Shown: one piece after another, positions 56,444 to 64,000 of the stretch
Numbering within the stretch: position 1 is the stretch's first letter
Layout of the letters: every line of letters starts with the position of its first letter
NCBI GenBank assembly: GCA_911728455.2
Contig: OU452221.1
Coordinates: forward strand, 7,203,047 to 7,267,046
Source: Marthasterias glacialis
Lineage: Eukaryota; Echinodermata; Asteroidea; Forcipulatida; Asteriidae
Length of the DNA: 64,000 bases
Reading direction: 5' to 3'
Made by a program: the position numbers and the translations under genes
Notes under the pieces: model-generated
Database searches by the model: none
Told to the model about the DNA's origin: nothing
The model's input: only the letters and a program-made list of their open reading frames with translations

Positions 56444-56550
56444 GCCCTTTACGAAACCACGGATTTGGCTTTGGCTCCGGTAGGGGACTTCAAACCGGCA
56501 GATGACACCTTAGCATAAGCCAAAGCCCGAGCTGTGGTTTTGCAAACAGC
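56444..56550. mobile_element. Foldback MITE, CGAAACCACGG family, decayed
   Basis: GCCCTTTACGAAACCACGG on the left; AAAGCCCGAGCTGTGGTTTT then GCAAACAGC on the right. More diverged than the 47,589 copy. Confidence 0.7.
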
Positions 56551-57070
56551 CGTAGCCCTAGCCATGATGTACACAAGTTCACAATAAACACTAGAGGGCG
56601 TTTATTAAACAATGGTATTGCTCCAGATGCATGTGGTTGCAAAAATTTCATGACACTCATATCCTCTGCATCCAATGAAATGCAACTGACATGGTCACAA
56701 GAATGAATACAGCCAATCAAAAAGCTTATGATAGCGCTACAGTAACAATGAAATCGACCAATCAATGCTTGGAGCAATCCCTTCTCACCTTCATCTATTT
56801 AGGGGGGGGGCAGAATGAATGCATATCCAAAATATCATATACAAGAAAAAATGTACATGGACTGAAATATATACATAAATATACAGATTTAACACTACAT
56901 GCAAATGTTTCCCCAAAAACATCGTGCAAAAATAATAACAAGATTGATTCATGCAATGCTGAGATGGTCTTCTTAAACAGTCCCTTGAATGAAACAAACC
57001 ATACTAAAAAGGCCGAGTTCATTAAAAGGTATGATACACGATTGGTTTACTTGAAGACTACATTTAGAGT

Positions 57071-57210
57071 GCTGGGCCGAGCGGTCTAGAGCATCGACCT
57101 CAAGTTCTGATGGCTGAGTCATCAGGGTGTGTGGGTTCAAACCCCGGCTGTGACGACTTGTGTTTTTGGGCAAGACACTTAACTATTCTTGGGCAAGACA
57201 CTTAACTATA
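57071..57210 (+). mobile_element. tRNA-Leu-like SINE (family 2)
   Basis: The head GCTGGGCCGAGCGGTCTAGA with B box GGGTTCAAACCCCG resembles a Leu tRNA, but the arms do not fold into a full tRNA. The tail repeats TTGGGCAAGACACTTAACTA twice in tandem. A related tail phrase in inverse sense (GTGTCTTGCTCAAGGACACA) is found at 61,264. Confidence 0.7.
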
Positions 57211-57930
57211 GACCTTCCTTTTGCAACGTCACAGCCCGAGTTTTTGCCAACAAAGATGGAAAAACTACGGGAAGCCATCAGTGCAAAGCAAAAACAGATA
57301 ATCACAATTTGCAAAAATGCTACATATTCAAAAAAAATCAACATTTGTTGGAAACAAACCAACCAATAATGGGATGTATTTTCTTTAAATAGAAAGTTGC
57401 AAAAATGTTGAATTTGGTCACAGCGTCTGTCAACAAGACTTGAATGTTTTGCTACATTTGGCCGTCCATGCCAACCAGCATGGTTTGTTTATCACTGGTT
57501 CTCATCACCCAGGAGTAAACGGGTACCCGCGAGGGTAGAGAATGTTTTGAATGAACACGTGCACCCATTTGGCTGTCGGTGCTGTTGTGAGAGCTCACTC
57601 CAAAGAATCTCACAAAATTTTATGCTGGATGATTAACTGTTTTTACTTCACGACTCTCGGAGCACAAGCCTCATGTATTTTGTAAGTCTTTCAGTCGAAT
57701 TATTTTATAGAACAAATGTTGGTAACATTTGACCTTCACTGTGCTGTGGGGGACACAGAGCTTCACACCTGACCGGTGAAGCATTCAGGAGAAGTTCTCC
57801 ATGCAGCCTGCGATCATTTTGGTAAAATTTCTATTCACGTCAGCCCTCAACGATGAACATTTTCATCTGGCATTTGAGATATTGTGTATATTGTTGATAG
57901 ATATATATTTTTATTTTTTTTTTAAATCAA
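57211..57930. other. Dispersed repeat copy 2, then plain intergenic
   Basis: Positions 57,205-57,290 match the repeat at 55,090-55,240 in the opposite orientation. The remainder shows no gene; the overlapping plus frames at 57,160 and 57,189 come from the SINE tail and this repeat. Confidence 0.5.
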
Positions 57931-57931
57931 A

Positions 57932-58113
57932 GATATTGACAAAATAGGGAGACTGCCAACATATTAGGGCTGGATAGCTCAGTTGATAGAGCGTTGGTAG
58001 GTTTAGCCGGTGGCCGCAGGTTCAAATCCTACTCCAGTCAATTTTTCTTTGTTCGCCCCAAAATTGATTTAACAAATTTACCCAGTCAGTTTCCCTTGTG
58101 GTTTATTGCTTGG
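57932..58113 (+). mobile_element. tRNA-derived SINE (family 1), best copy
   Basis: GATATTGACAAAATAGGGAG, A box TAGCTCAGTTGATAGAG, B box GCAGGTTCAAATCCTA, body TCAATTTTTCTTTGTTCGCC and tail CAGTTTCCCTTGTGGTTTAT, ending near a T/A-rich stretch. It is the most complete of the five copies in the window. Confidence 0.85.
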
Positions 58114-58884
58114 ATTTTTTTTTTGCGAACAAACAAAAATGTAATAAGAAGCGAAGAATTTTCTTGCACATAAAATAATTTCAAGCAGACTTTTCTTTAG
58201 CATACTTGGTTTTGGAGTCTAATTTATAAATCGTAAATTTGTTTGAATAAAGTTTGTACATTTATCTGTTTGGTTTAAGCAATACCAATCAAGTATCATA
58301 CCCTTCAAGCCAAATGAACTAACCCGCTACGATCTCACTCAAGTTCACATTCAGAAGCCAGTAATTGCATTTGCTACGAAAGACCAACTGTTATGCTTAT
58401 TATCTTGGGTGTTCTCATCGATTTACTCGCATAATTTTCATTATTAAATTATCAAGAATTTGTGGAATCAAATCAAAAAATTTTGTCTGACCTTATTGTT
58501 CAATAATGATCATTGGCACTATTGCACATAGAATAGAAATAATGGTTGATATCTGCTCTCATCAAGATCACATTAATTCTGAAATTTTTGGTTTTGATCG
58601 TTTGATCATTCTGTCTATGTACAAGGACATTTTTTACAAGGACTTCTTTGCAAAATTATCAAATATTTTAAATTTTAAAGACAATGCTCAGCATTGGTGA
58701 CTGTTGGATGAATACTACAATATTACAAATGCTATCAACAATATAAATAAATAGTCATGAAATGGAATGGCACATTCAAAACAAAGACTCCTATATCAAA
58801 CTATGCACACAGATAAACCACTGCATGCAAAATGAAGACCATACCAGAGAAGCCATGGGGTGGAGGGAGGAGGGGGGGTTGGGC
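58114..58884. other. Downstream of the LRRK2-like gene, no other gene
   Basis: On the minus strand this follows the LRRK2-like stop codon and should hold its 3' UTR. No canonical AATAAA was found in the first few hundred bases. The frame at 58,506-58,700 is AT-rich and unsupported. Confidence 0.4.
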
Positions 58885-59084
58885 TTAGCATTTGAGTTTC
58901 GGGAAGACAACGGTGGGGTGGAGATGGAAAGCGTGACTGGCACGAATGATTCTCTGCACCTTCTGCCATGACTTCATGGCCTGGGACTCGCCGGACATGC
59001 GTCGACGCTCCGTGTCTGACGCTAGGTATCGAACCTGAGACTTCAGCTCGGCATCCCACACCAGGACATGCGTGTACTGGCGAT
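58885..59084 (-). CDS. LRRK2-like terminal exon
   Basis: The acceptor TTTTTTTTCTCTATAG precedes it. It reads DRQYTHVLVWDAELKSQVRY, LASDTERRRMSGESQAMKSW, then QKVQRIIRASHAF and a hydrophobic tail ending FPKLKC and TAA. The VLVWD motif fits the last WD repeat; the Arg-rich helix-like stretch after it recalls the C-terminal helix of LRRK2. Confidence 0.8.
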
Positions 59085-62000
59085 CTATAGAGAAAAAAAA
59101 AACATTGCAAAACAAAGGTCGCGATCATGGGTAGGATTTCAAATCCATCTACTAGCATAATCATTTGTATTAGTTTTCTAATCGAGTGAGTTTTGCGGTG
59201 ACACCATGTGAAAATCTCTAATGAGTTGGGATGGTTCTGAAAAGAACCGATGGTTAGACAACTCGTTTGTTTAAGAGTTGTTTAACCGTCGGTTCTTTTC
59301 AGAACCATCCCAACTCATTAGAGATTTTCACATGGTGTCACCGCAAAACCCACTAGATTGTATTCCCACCATGCAAAGTTTCAAATCTTACTTATTAGTT
59401 TTTTATTTGACCAAGACAAACATCATACAAAATAACATAAAAAGGCAAAAATAAAAATACATCAATGTGAACATCAAACAGACTAGTTTACAAGGAAATG
59501 CTACAATATTTCTTCGTTCAAAATAATTAGAGAGGGCACAACATTTTAAAGGGCTCTTACTGTTGTAAAGAACACCAGTATGACTGAATCAAAGAGTTGG
59601 AAATATTGCTAGACAAATTTGTCCACTTAGCAAAATTAGAAGGGAACTGGCCAAAACATACTTGACATCAAATGGTACATTTGCTGGTCACCTGAATCTG
59701 CTAAGCGAATTTGTTTAGTGCTAAGCAATTCTATGAAGCAGTGCTCTGATTTCTGAAAAGTACATGAGTGTTTATGACTTTTGAATAGTTTACTCAGGTG
59801 AGGATTTCACAATGCGCTAGGAATAGTTTTACCTTGTGTTAGGACAAGTAACTAGTCCTAACTTATAGGACTAATCGCAAGTTTAGTCCTAAAGGTAGTG
59901 GACTAGTTTTGGTCCTAAAGGTAGCGGACTAGTTTTGTGAAATCCACTCCTTCCCATCTTTCTCCTGAAGGATGACGGAACGAAAATGCAAGGTGAAAAG
60001 AACCAAAACATTGAATCCACTGTATGTCAATCCCGGTTCCTCTCAGAACCGTCACTTCTCACAAAAGAGATTTTTACTTTTTAAGAAAAATTTACCAGAA
60101 CAGGATTTGAACCTGCGACCTCTGGATTGACATGCTGGTGCTCTACCAACTGAGCTGTCTAAACCCCAACATTGGCGGTCTACCTAATTTTGTAAATATC
60201 ATTGTTTGTGGGTGCCATAAGCCATTCTACCTTGCCACGTAAGCAGGGATCACACCCGAGTTTACGATACAACTTGGGGTAGCAGTTTGGGAAGATATTG
60301 ACAGAATAGGAAGACCGACAACATTAGGGCTTGATAATCCGGAGGTCACAGTCTCAAATCCCCTTTTAGTCAATTTTTCTTTGTTCACCCTAAAATTGAA
60401 TTAAAATCTACCCCGTCAGTTTCTCTTGTGGTTAATTGCTTAACAGATATTTCAATCACATGATTGTTACCCATAAAAACCAACTCAGTTCTTAAGATCT
60501 TCTCAGAGGGCAGTGACCTGGGCCCAATTTCATGGCGCTTGTTACCAAAGTAAGCAGAGCCATGAAACTGGGCCCTGATGTTACTAACCTGTGTGTTCAG
60601 GAACCCCTGGTCTGCGCACAAAACCTGACCCCGATGTTACCACGACGGAGTTGGATTTGTTTATTCCTGAAAAAAAAAAAAAAAAAAAAAAAATACAAGG
60701 ACTTTGAACTTCAAGTTGTTTGTAAAACCAATTCATAAATACCTGGGAGAGTTTATCCATTCTGATTGGTGGAGAGGAGATTATGTTTAAACATGCAGTA
60801 GAGACAGGATAGGAAGTGATTAAACATGTCCTGAGGAAATTGAGGACGCGCAAATTGCACGGCCTAATTTAAATTGGTAGCATGCAAGTTTGGCTTGCGC
60901 AAGTCTGAAGCTTGCGTGAGCAAGTTAGAAACTTGCCCGAGGAACTACTTTGCGCTCAACATAGATAGAACTTTTCTGCAGAATCGCAGTGAGCTGTTAT
61001 TATTATTTTTATTATTATTATTATTATTATCATTTTTCTGGTAATGAAACCAAGGATGCCTCATAAGTGAACTTAACCACTGTAGCTCTCAAGCCTGAGG
61101 AAACCTGTAGATAAGGATGCTTGCCATGTGAACCAGAAACACCGGGGTAAACCCCTACTCTTCGACGATAAGTGTTCTGGGTTCTTTTACGTGCACTACC
61201 CATCCTAGTACATGGGACCTACGGCTTAATGTCCCATCCAAAGGACAATGCTATTATGGTAAAGTGTCTTGCTCAAGGACACAAATGCCAGCGGTCAGAT
61301 TTGTTCTGGAGTTTTAAAGGTTTACGCATGTTTATAATGGAAAGGTATTTATGAATGGGAATAAAAGTGTTCAATACTTCGGTCTCTGTAAAATGATTGA
61401 GAACCAGGCCTCACCATTTTTAAACAATTAGTTGAAAACCTCTTCAACACACTTTCATTCCCTTATAAGGATCCCCCCTTTTTCTAGACCAGAAACCTCC
61501 CAGATGTTACAATTCAGGAGGTTTACAGACTGTGCATCACCAGAAAGACAAAACTACAGGTTTGGACACAATGTGGATTATTTCTTTCTCTCTTTTGTGA
61601 CTGCTTTACTTCTTTCAAGAAAATCTGAAGGCTCAAGGAAGTTTTGAGAAAATCTTGAAATCAGGAAAAATCTTGAGCAAACACCTGCCTGCCAGATAGT
61701 GGCAGCACAGAACACTCGCTAGGTTTAGTCTGAGGCCATCTTCGAAACCATGGCTCTGACTTGGGCTCCGTCAGCCTTCTTGAAGTTCCTTACCAAAAGA
61801 GTACGTTTTGAAAATGACGGACGTAGCCCAAGCCAGAGCCTAAGCCAGAACAGTAGTTTTAAAAAGGGCCTACTGACCCAATTCACCTGGGCCCAATTTC
61901 ATAGAGCTGCTTAAGCACTAAATATTGCTTAACAATTTTCTGCTATAAAGCAAAACTGAGCAGGATACCAGTCACACATGGTACATGTGAAATGATGTTT

Positions 62001-63905
62001 TGGCTGGTAACCTTATTTTGGTAAGCAGATTTTGGTTGTGCTTGGTTACTATTTGTGCTCAAGCAACTCTATGAAATTGGGCCCAGACAACATCATCACA
62101 GTAATCTTTGTTGCGCCATTTTGGAAGTCGATGTCCCCATGTGTAATAAAGTGTAGTGCGAATTTTAGGCGCTGCTGCTGTGTGGTGTGCGTGCAAGGGG
62201 TCAATACATCTCGATAGATTTATTATTATTTTTTTATTATTAAAGCATACTCTGGTTGTGAAGCCAAGGATTCTCAGAAAAGAGAACTTAATCACTATTC
62301 TAGCCAAGAACCCCATGGAGAGAAAACAAGGAAGAAAGTTTCAGTTTTAGATGAGGGAGGAAACCCCCAGAGAAATATTCCAGGGAAAAACCACGCAATC
62401 AGGTAGGGACTGAAAAAACCCAGCTCCACATAGTGCCCCCGGTGGGATTCGAACTGGGGTCCCAGAGGTGGAAGGCGAGGAAAGATACCACTATGCCAAC
62501 CTGACCGCCTTATCTGTTATAGGTATTTCAATGTATTTTTCTTCCACATCCAATAAACATGACATTATTTTTATATGGAACCGAAGTGAAATTCAGGATT
62601 TCCAAAAAATGGGAAATTAAGAGTTTTTCTGAACACCGTTTGCTATATTTTTTTACTGACCATGTCCCCTGACTGCAACCATTGCCCTGACGTTAGACGT
62701 ATAGCGCTTGATGACGGTTACCATCTGATGCGTGTTGGTATCAATGAGTATCAGGTGGCCCCCCGCTGTCCCCGCCCATAAGGTGCTGCGAGGGTGCAAT
62801 AGTAACGACTTGATGTAACAGTTGGACATGTCCTTGGCATCTTCCTTGCTGTAGGACGGCAGGGAGGTAGTAAAGCAGGGTATGATGGGATGGAGAACAA
62901 GACAATATACATTTACAAAGTGTAAGAGTTGTACGGTGCACAGCAACAGAAAAAAAAGAAGTTTTGTTACCAACAGGAACAACAGTAACAATATGTAGTC
63001 ACCTGGAGACAACTACAGTAACTTTGAGAATAAACCAAATGGCTCTTCTCACTTCGGAGGGTTTCTAAGTTTTGTTACCCAAAGGAAAACAAAAACAACA
63101 GTAACAATAGTCACCTGAAGACAACTACAGTAAGCTAGACGAAACTTTGAGAACAAACCAAACAGCTCTTCTCAATTCTGACGGTTTTTGACTTTTGTTA
63201 CCCAAAGGAAAACAAAAAACAACAGTAACAATAAGTAGTCACCTGAAGACAACTATAGCAAGCTAGACGAAACTTTTGAGAACAAACCAAATGGCTCTTC
63301 TCAGAGCCTACACTCCTTCCAAAAGAGATTTTCACTCGATTGTACCCACAAGAATGACAAGAAATACATTATCTCACCATGAAAAGCCACAAAAGTTATT
63401 CTAAAAACACATCTTTGGCAAAACATGAAAGCAGTGACAGAGTGTAGTTTCTTGATTGAACTTAGAAACCAATGATTATCATTTATTTTACTCCATTTCA
63501 CAAAAGTACAGATAGAATACAAAATGCAATACACATTGCACAAGATAAAATATAAAAGGACAATGGCAAAATGTGGAGAGGGCACGTTATTTGACTTATT
63601 CCTTAAATCAAAAGGCTCAACCTGCCTACAAAAAGAACATTCCAAGCAAGATAATTCAAAGAAATTAAAATAAAGAAAACTAGCTAGCTAAACAAATAAA
63701 TATGCAAATATACTAATAGATAAATCAATAAATAAAAACAAAAAAGAACAAAAAGACTGATATTAGAACAGACCTGATGAAGTCGGCTACATTGATCACC
63801 AGCGTCTTCTTGTGTCGATTGAGATCCCAGACTTCAATGACGGAGCTGTTTCTTCTGCACAACCATATTGCCTTGTCAACTGCCATACACTTCACCATCG
63901 CAGGT
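58885..63905 (-). CDS. LRRK2-like ROCO kinase, C-terminal WD40 exons (partial)
   Basis: Three minus-strand exons, 63,774-63,905, 62,661-62,848 and 58,885-59,084, join in phase (2 then 1) with GT-AG ends. They encode the end of the protein: NSSVIEVWDLNRHKKTL, then IKSLLLHPRSTLWAGTAGGH with LILIDTNTHQMVTVI, then THVLVWDAELKSQV and the stop. From memory, human LRRK2 has the equivalent NSPVVEVWD, ALWIGTGGGHILLLD and LTVWD near its C-terminus; LRRK1 differs more (LWVGGRGGDV). LRRK proteins are large cytosolic Roc-COR GTPase/kinases that act at membranes and phosphorylate Rab GTPases; the WD40 part aids dimer and microtubule contacts. The Roc, COR and kinase exons lie beyond the window. The last exon is about 30 residues longer after the WD motif than in human LRRK2. 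Confidence 0.82.
59179..59361. mobile_element. Near-perfect foldback, about 75 bp arms, in LRRK2-like intron
   Basis: GTTTTGCGGTGACACCATGT, GAAAATCTCTAATGAGTTGG and GATGGTTCTGAAAAGAACCG on the left are mirrored on the right, with one or two mismatches near the loop (GATGGTTAGA versus GACGGTTAAA). The loop is short. Transcription across it would make a long double-stranded hairpin. Confidence 0.9.
59362..59800. other. Intron sequence, weak foldback remnant
   Basis: AT-rich. Near 59,683-59,740 GGTCACCTGAATCTGCTAAG and GTGCTAAGCAATTCTATGAA echo the GGGCCCAATTTCAT family body. Nothing else was seen. Confidence 0.4.
59801..59947. mobile_element. Foldback element, GGATTTCACAA ends
   Basis: GGATTTCACAATGCGCTAG at the left and CTAGTTTTGTGAAATCC at the right are inverse ends. 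The body repeats TAGTCCTAA and GGTAG(T/C)GGACTAGTTTT. Confidence 0.75.
60097..60175 (-). mobile_element. tRNA-like SINE head (pseudo-tRNA)
   Basis: On the minus strand GGGGTTTAGACAGCTCAGTT continues GGTAGAGC, then GTCGCAGGTTCAAATCCTG, giving A and B boxes. The acceptor stem does not pair and the anticodon stem (CCAG...CCAG) is a direct, not inverted, repeat, so it is not a working tRNA gene. Confidence 0.65.
60293..60442 (+). mobile_element. tRNA-derived SINE (family 1), internal deletion
   Basis: GATATTGACAGAATAGGAAG start, head shortened between TTGATAAT and CCGGAGGTCACAG, body TCAATTTTTCTTTGTTCACC, tail CAGTTTCTCTTGTGG. Part of the A-box half is missing. Confidence 0.75.
60519..60575. mobile_element. 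Minimal GGGCCCAATTTCAT foldback (57 bp)
   Basis: TGGGCCCAATTTCATGGCGC at the left and GCCATGAAACTGGGCCC at the right, with almost no loop. It looks like an internal deletion product of the 61,888-62,085 type, leaving only the ends. Confidence 0.75.
60670..60693. repeat. Poly-A tract
   Basis: An A run of about 24 bases inside the LRRK2-like intron. The open frames on both strands across it are artefacts. Confidence 0.9.
60995..61300 (-). mobile_element. SINE with (TTA)n tail, minus orientation
   Basis: The (TTATTA)n run at 60,998-61,030 is the tail. The body AATGAAACCAAGGATGCCTC, GGGTTCTTTTACGTGCACTA and GTGTCTTGCTCAAGGACACA are phrases common to marine-invertebrate SINEs. The first part matches the tail of the copy at 62,215. 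Confidence 0.65.
61734..61870. mobile_element. Foldback MITE, CGAAACCACGG family
   Basis: GGCCATCTTCGAAACCATGG on the left, AGCCCAAGCCAGAGCCTAAG and AAAAAGGGCC on the right. Diverged arms. It lies in the LRRK2-like intron. Confidence 0.7.
61888..62085. mobile_element. GGGCCCAATTTCAT foldback MITE, best copy
   Basis: TGGGCCCAATTTCATAGAGC with TGCTTAAGCA at the left is mirrored by TGCTCAAGCAACTCTATGAA and ATTGGGCCCA at the right. The core contains GGATACCAGTCACACATGGT and GGCTGGTAACCTTATTTTGG. Confidence 0.85.
62215..62509 (-). mobile_element. tRNA-headed SINE (family 3)
   Basis: On the minus strand GGCGGTCAGGTTGGCATAGT continues GGTATC, and the B box is CAGTTCGAATCCCACC. The body ends in a (TAA)n tail at 62,216-62,240. 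It is a better copy of the element at 8,395. Confidence 0.75.
62661..62848 (-). CDS. LRRK2-like exon, conserved GTxGGH blade
   Basis: The acceptor CTGCCGTCCTACAG and donor GTCAGT bound 188 nt. It reads SKEDAKDMSNCYIKSLLLHP, RSTLWAGTAGGHLILIDTNT, then HQMVTVIKRYTSNVRAMVAV and RGH. This is the strongest evidence for the LRRK family. It ends one base into a codon that becomes Asp. Confidence 0.85.
62940..63305. repeat. Intronic tandem repeat, about 115-125 bp unit
   Basis: Three units, each with AACAACAGTAACAATA, AGTCACCTGAAGACAACTA, GAGAACAAACCAAATGGCTC and TTTTGTTACCCAAAGGAAAA. It lies in the LRRK2-like intron between the two inner exons, with 85-90 percent identity by eye. Confidence 0.8.
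63306..63773. other. LRRK2-like intron, no other feature
   Basis: A/T-rich sequence with an (AATA)n-like run near 63,690-63,745 just before the next exon. The 63,301-63,645 minus frame is intronic. Confidence 0.5.
63774..63905 (-). CDS. LRRK2-like exon, WD40 blade part
   Basis: The acceptor CTCAAATCTTGCAG precedes it and the donor GTCTG follows ATCAG. It encodes PAMVKCMAVDKAIWLCRRNS then SVIEVWDLNRHKKTLVINVA and DFI, plus two bases that join C of the next exon to form Ser. Confidence 0.8.
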
Positions 63906-64000
63906 CTGCAAGATTTGAGACACAGAGAACAGAGATACCACAGGATGCTTCATAAAGGCAGGTTTGTTTGTCATGCAAATTTATTATTATTAATACTTTT

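Noticed and set aside
56691-57089. 132-codon plus frame
   Set aside because: AT-rich, no recognisable motif, and it ends in the head of a SINE.
57071-57150. tRNA-Leu gene
   Set aside because: The Leu-like head runs straight into a SINE body with a duplicated tail phrase and does not form a full cloverleaf.
60097-60175. Functional tRNA gene
   Set aside because: A and B boxes are present, but the acceptor stem does not pair and the anticodon stem is broken; it fits a SINE head.

Overview
The window looks like nuclear DNA of a marine deuterostome invertebrate, most likely an echinoderm. This is inferred from spliced genes with GT-AG introns, an LRRK2-like ROCO kinase gene, many short tRNA-headed SINEs, and foldback elements of the GGGCCCAATTTCAT type, which I associate with echinoderm genomes. 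I saw no bacterial operons, rRNA genes, CRISPR arrays, retroviral, LTR or Polinton-like elements.

Left flank (1-14,225). A 54-58 bp minisatellite (about 1.13-2.37 kb) is split by a foldback element, and SINEs and MITEs follow. Hidden among them is a five-exon minus-strand gene (11,153 down to 4,188). Its exons join in phase at every junction into a 165-residue protein that I do not recognise. Next come a full-length 925 bp piggyBac-like MITE with TTAA target duplications (12,014-12,938), a pair of well-spliced minus-strand exons of a probable membrane protein (13,515-13,817), and a second piggyBac-like copy cut off at about 14,224, exactly where the satellite begins.

Centre (14,226-about 41,850). 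About 27.6 kb of tandem satellite. The repeat is a dimer of about 198 bp made of two diverged halves of about 99 bp, A and B, each opening with GAAGCATCAAGCTTC, a small hairpin. On top of this sit higher-order repeats: a 3.2/2.8 kb tandem block on the left, and a right part punctuated by eight nearly identical copies of an unrelated 441 bp (two copies 483 bp) segment. In every case the segment joins the left part of an A half to the right part of a B half. Accordingly, the satellite between successive copies is always close to an odd number of half-units (39, 5, 13, 17, 17, 31, 37).

Right flank (41,850-64,000). A relative of the piggyBac-like MITE lies in inverted orientation at 42.69 kb, followed by a 43.2-44.2 kb block of repeated palindromic ACTTCCGGT...ACCGGAAGT motifs. 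Foldback MITEs of several families are scattered through 45-62 kb. Two candidate terminal exons of unknown genes lie on the minus strand (42,043-42,158 and 52,265-52,384). At the right edge are the last three coding exons of an LRRK2-like gene on the minus strand (63,905 down to 58,885), covering the end of its WD40 domain; the rest lies beyond the window. Most other open frames in the window are chance frames in repeats or AT-rich intergenic DNA.
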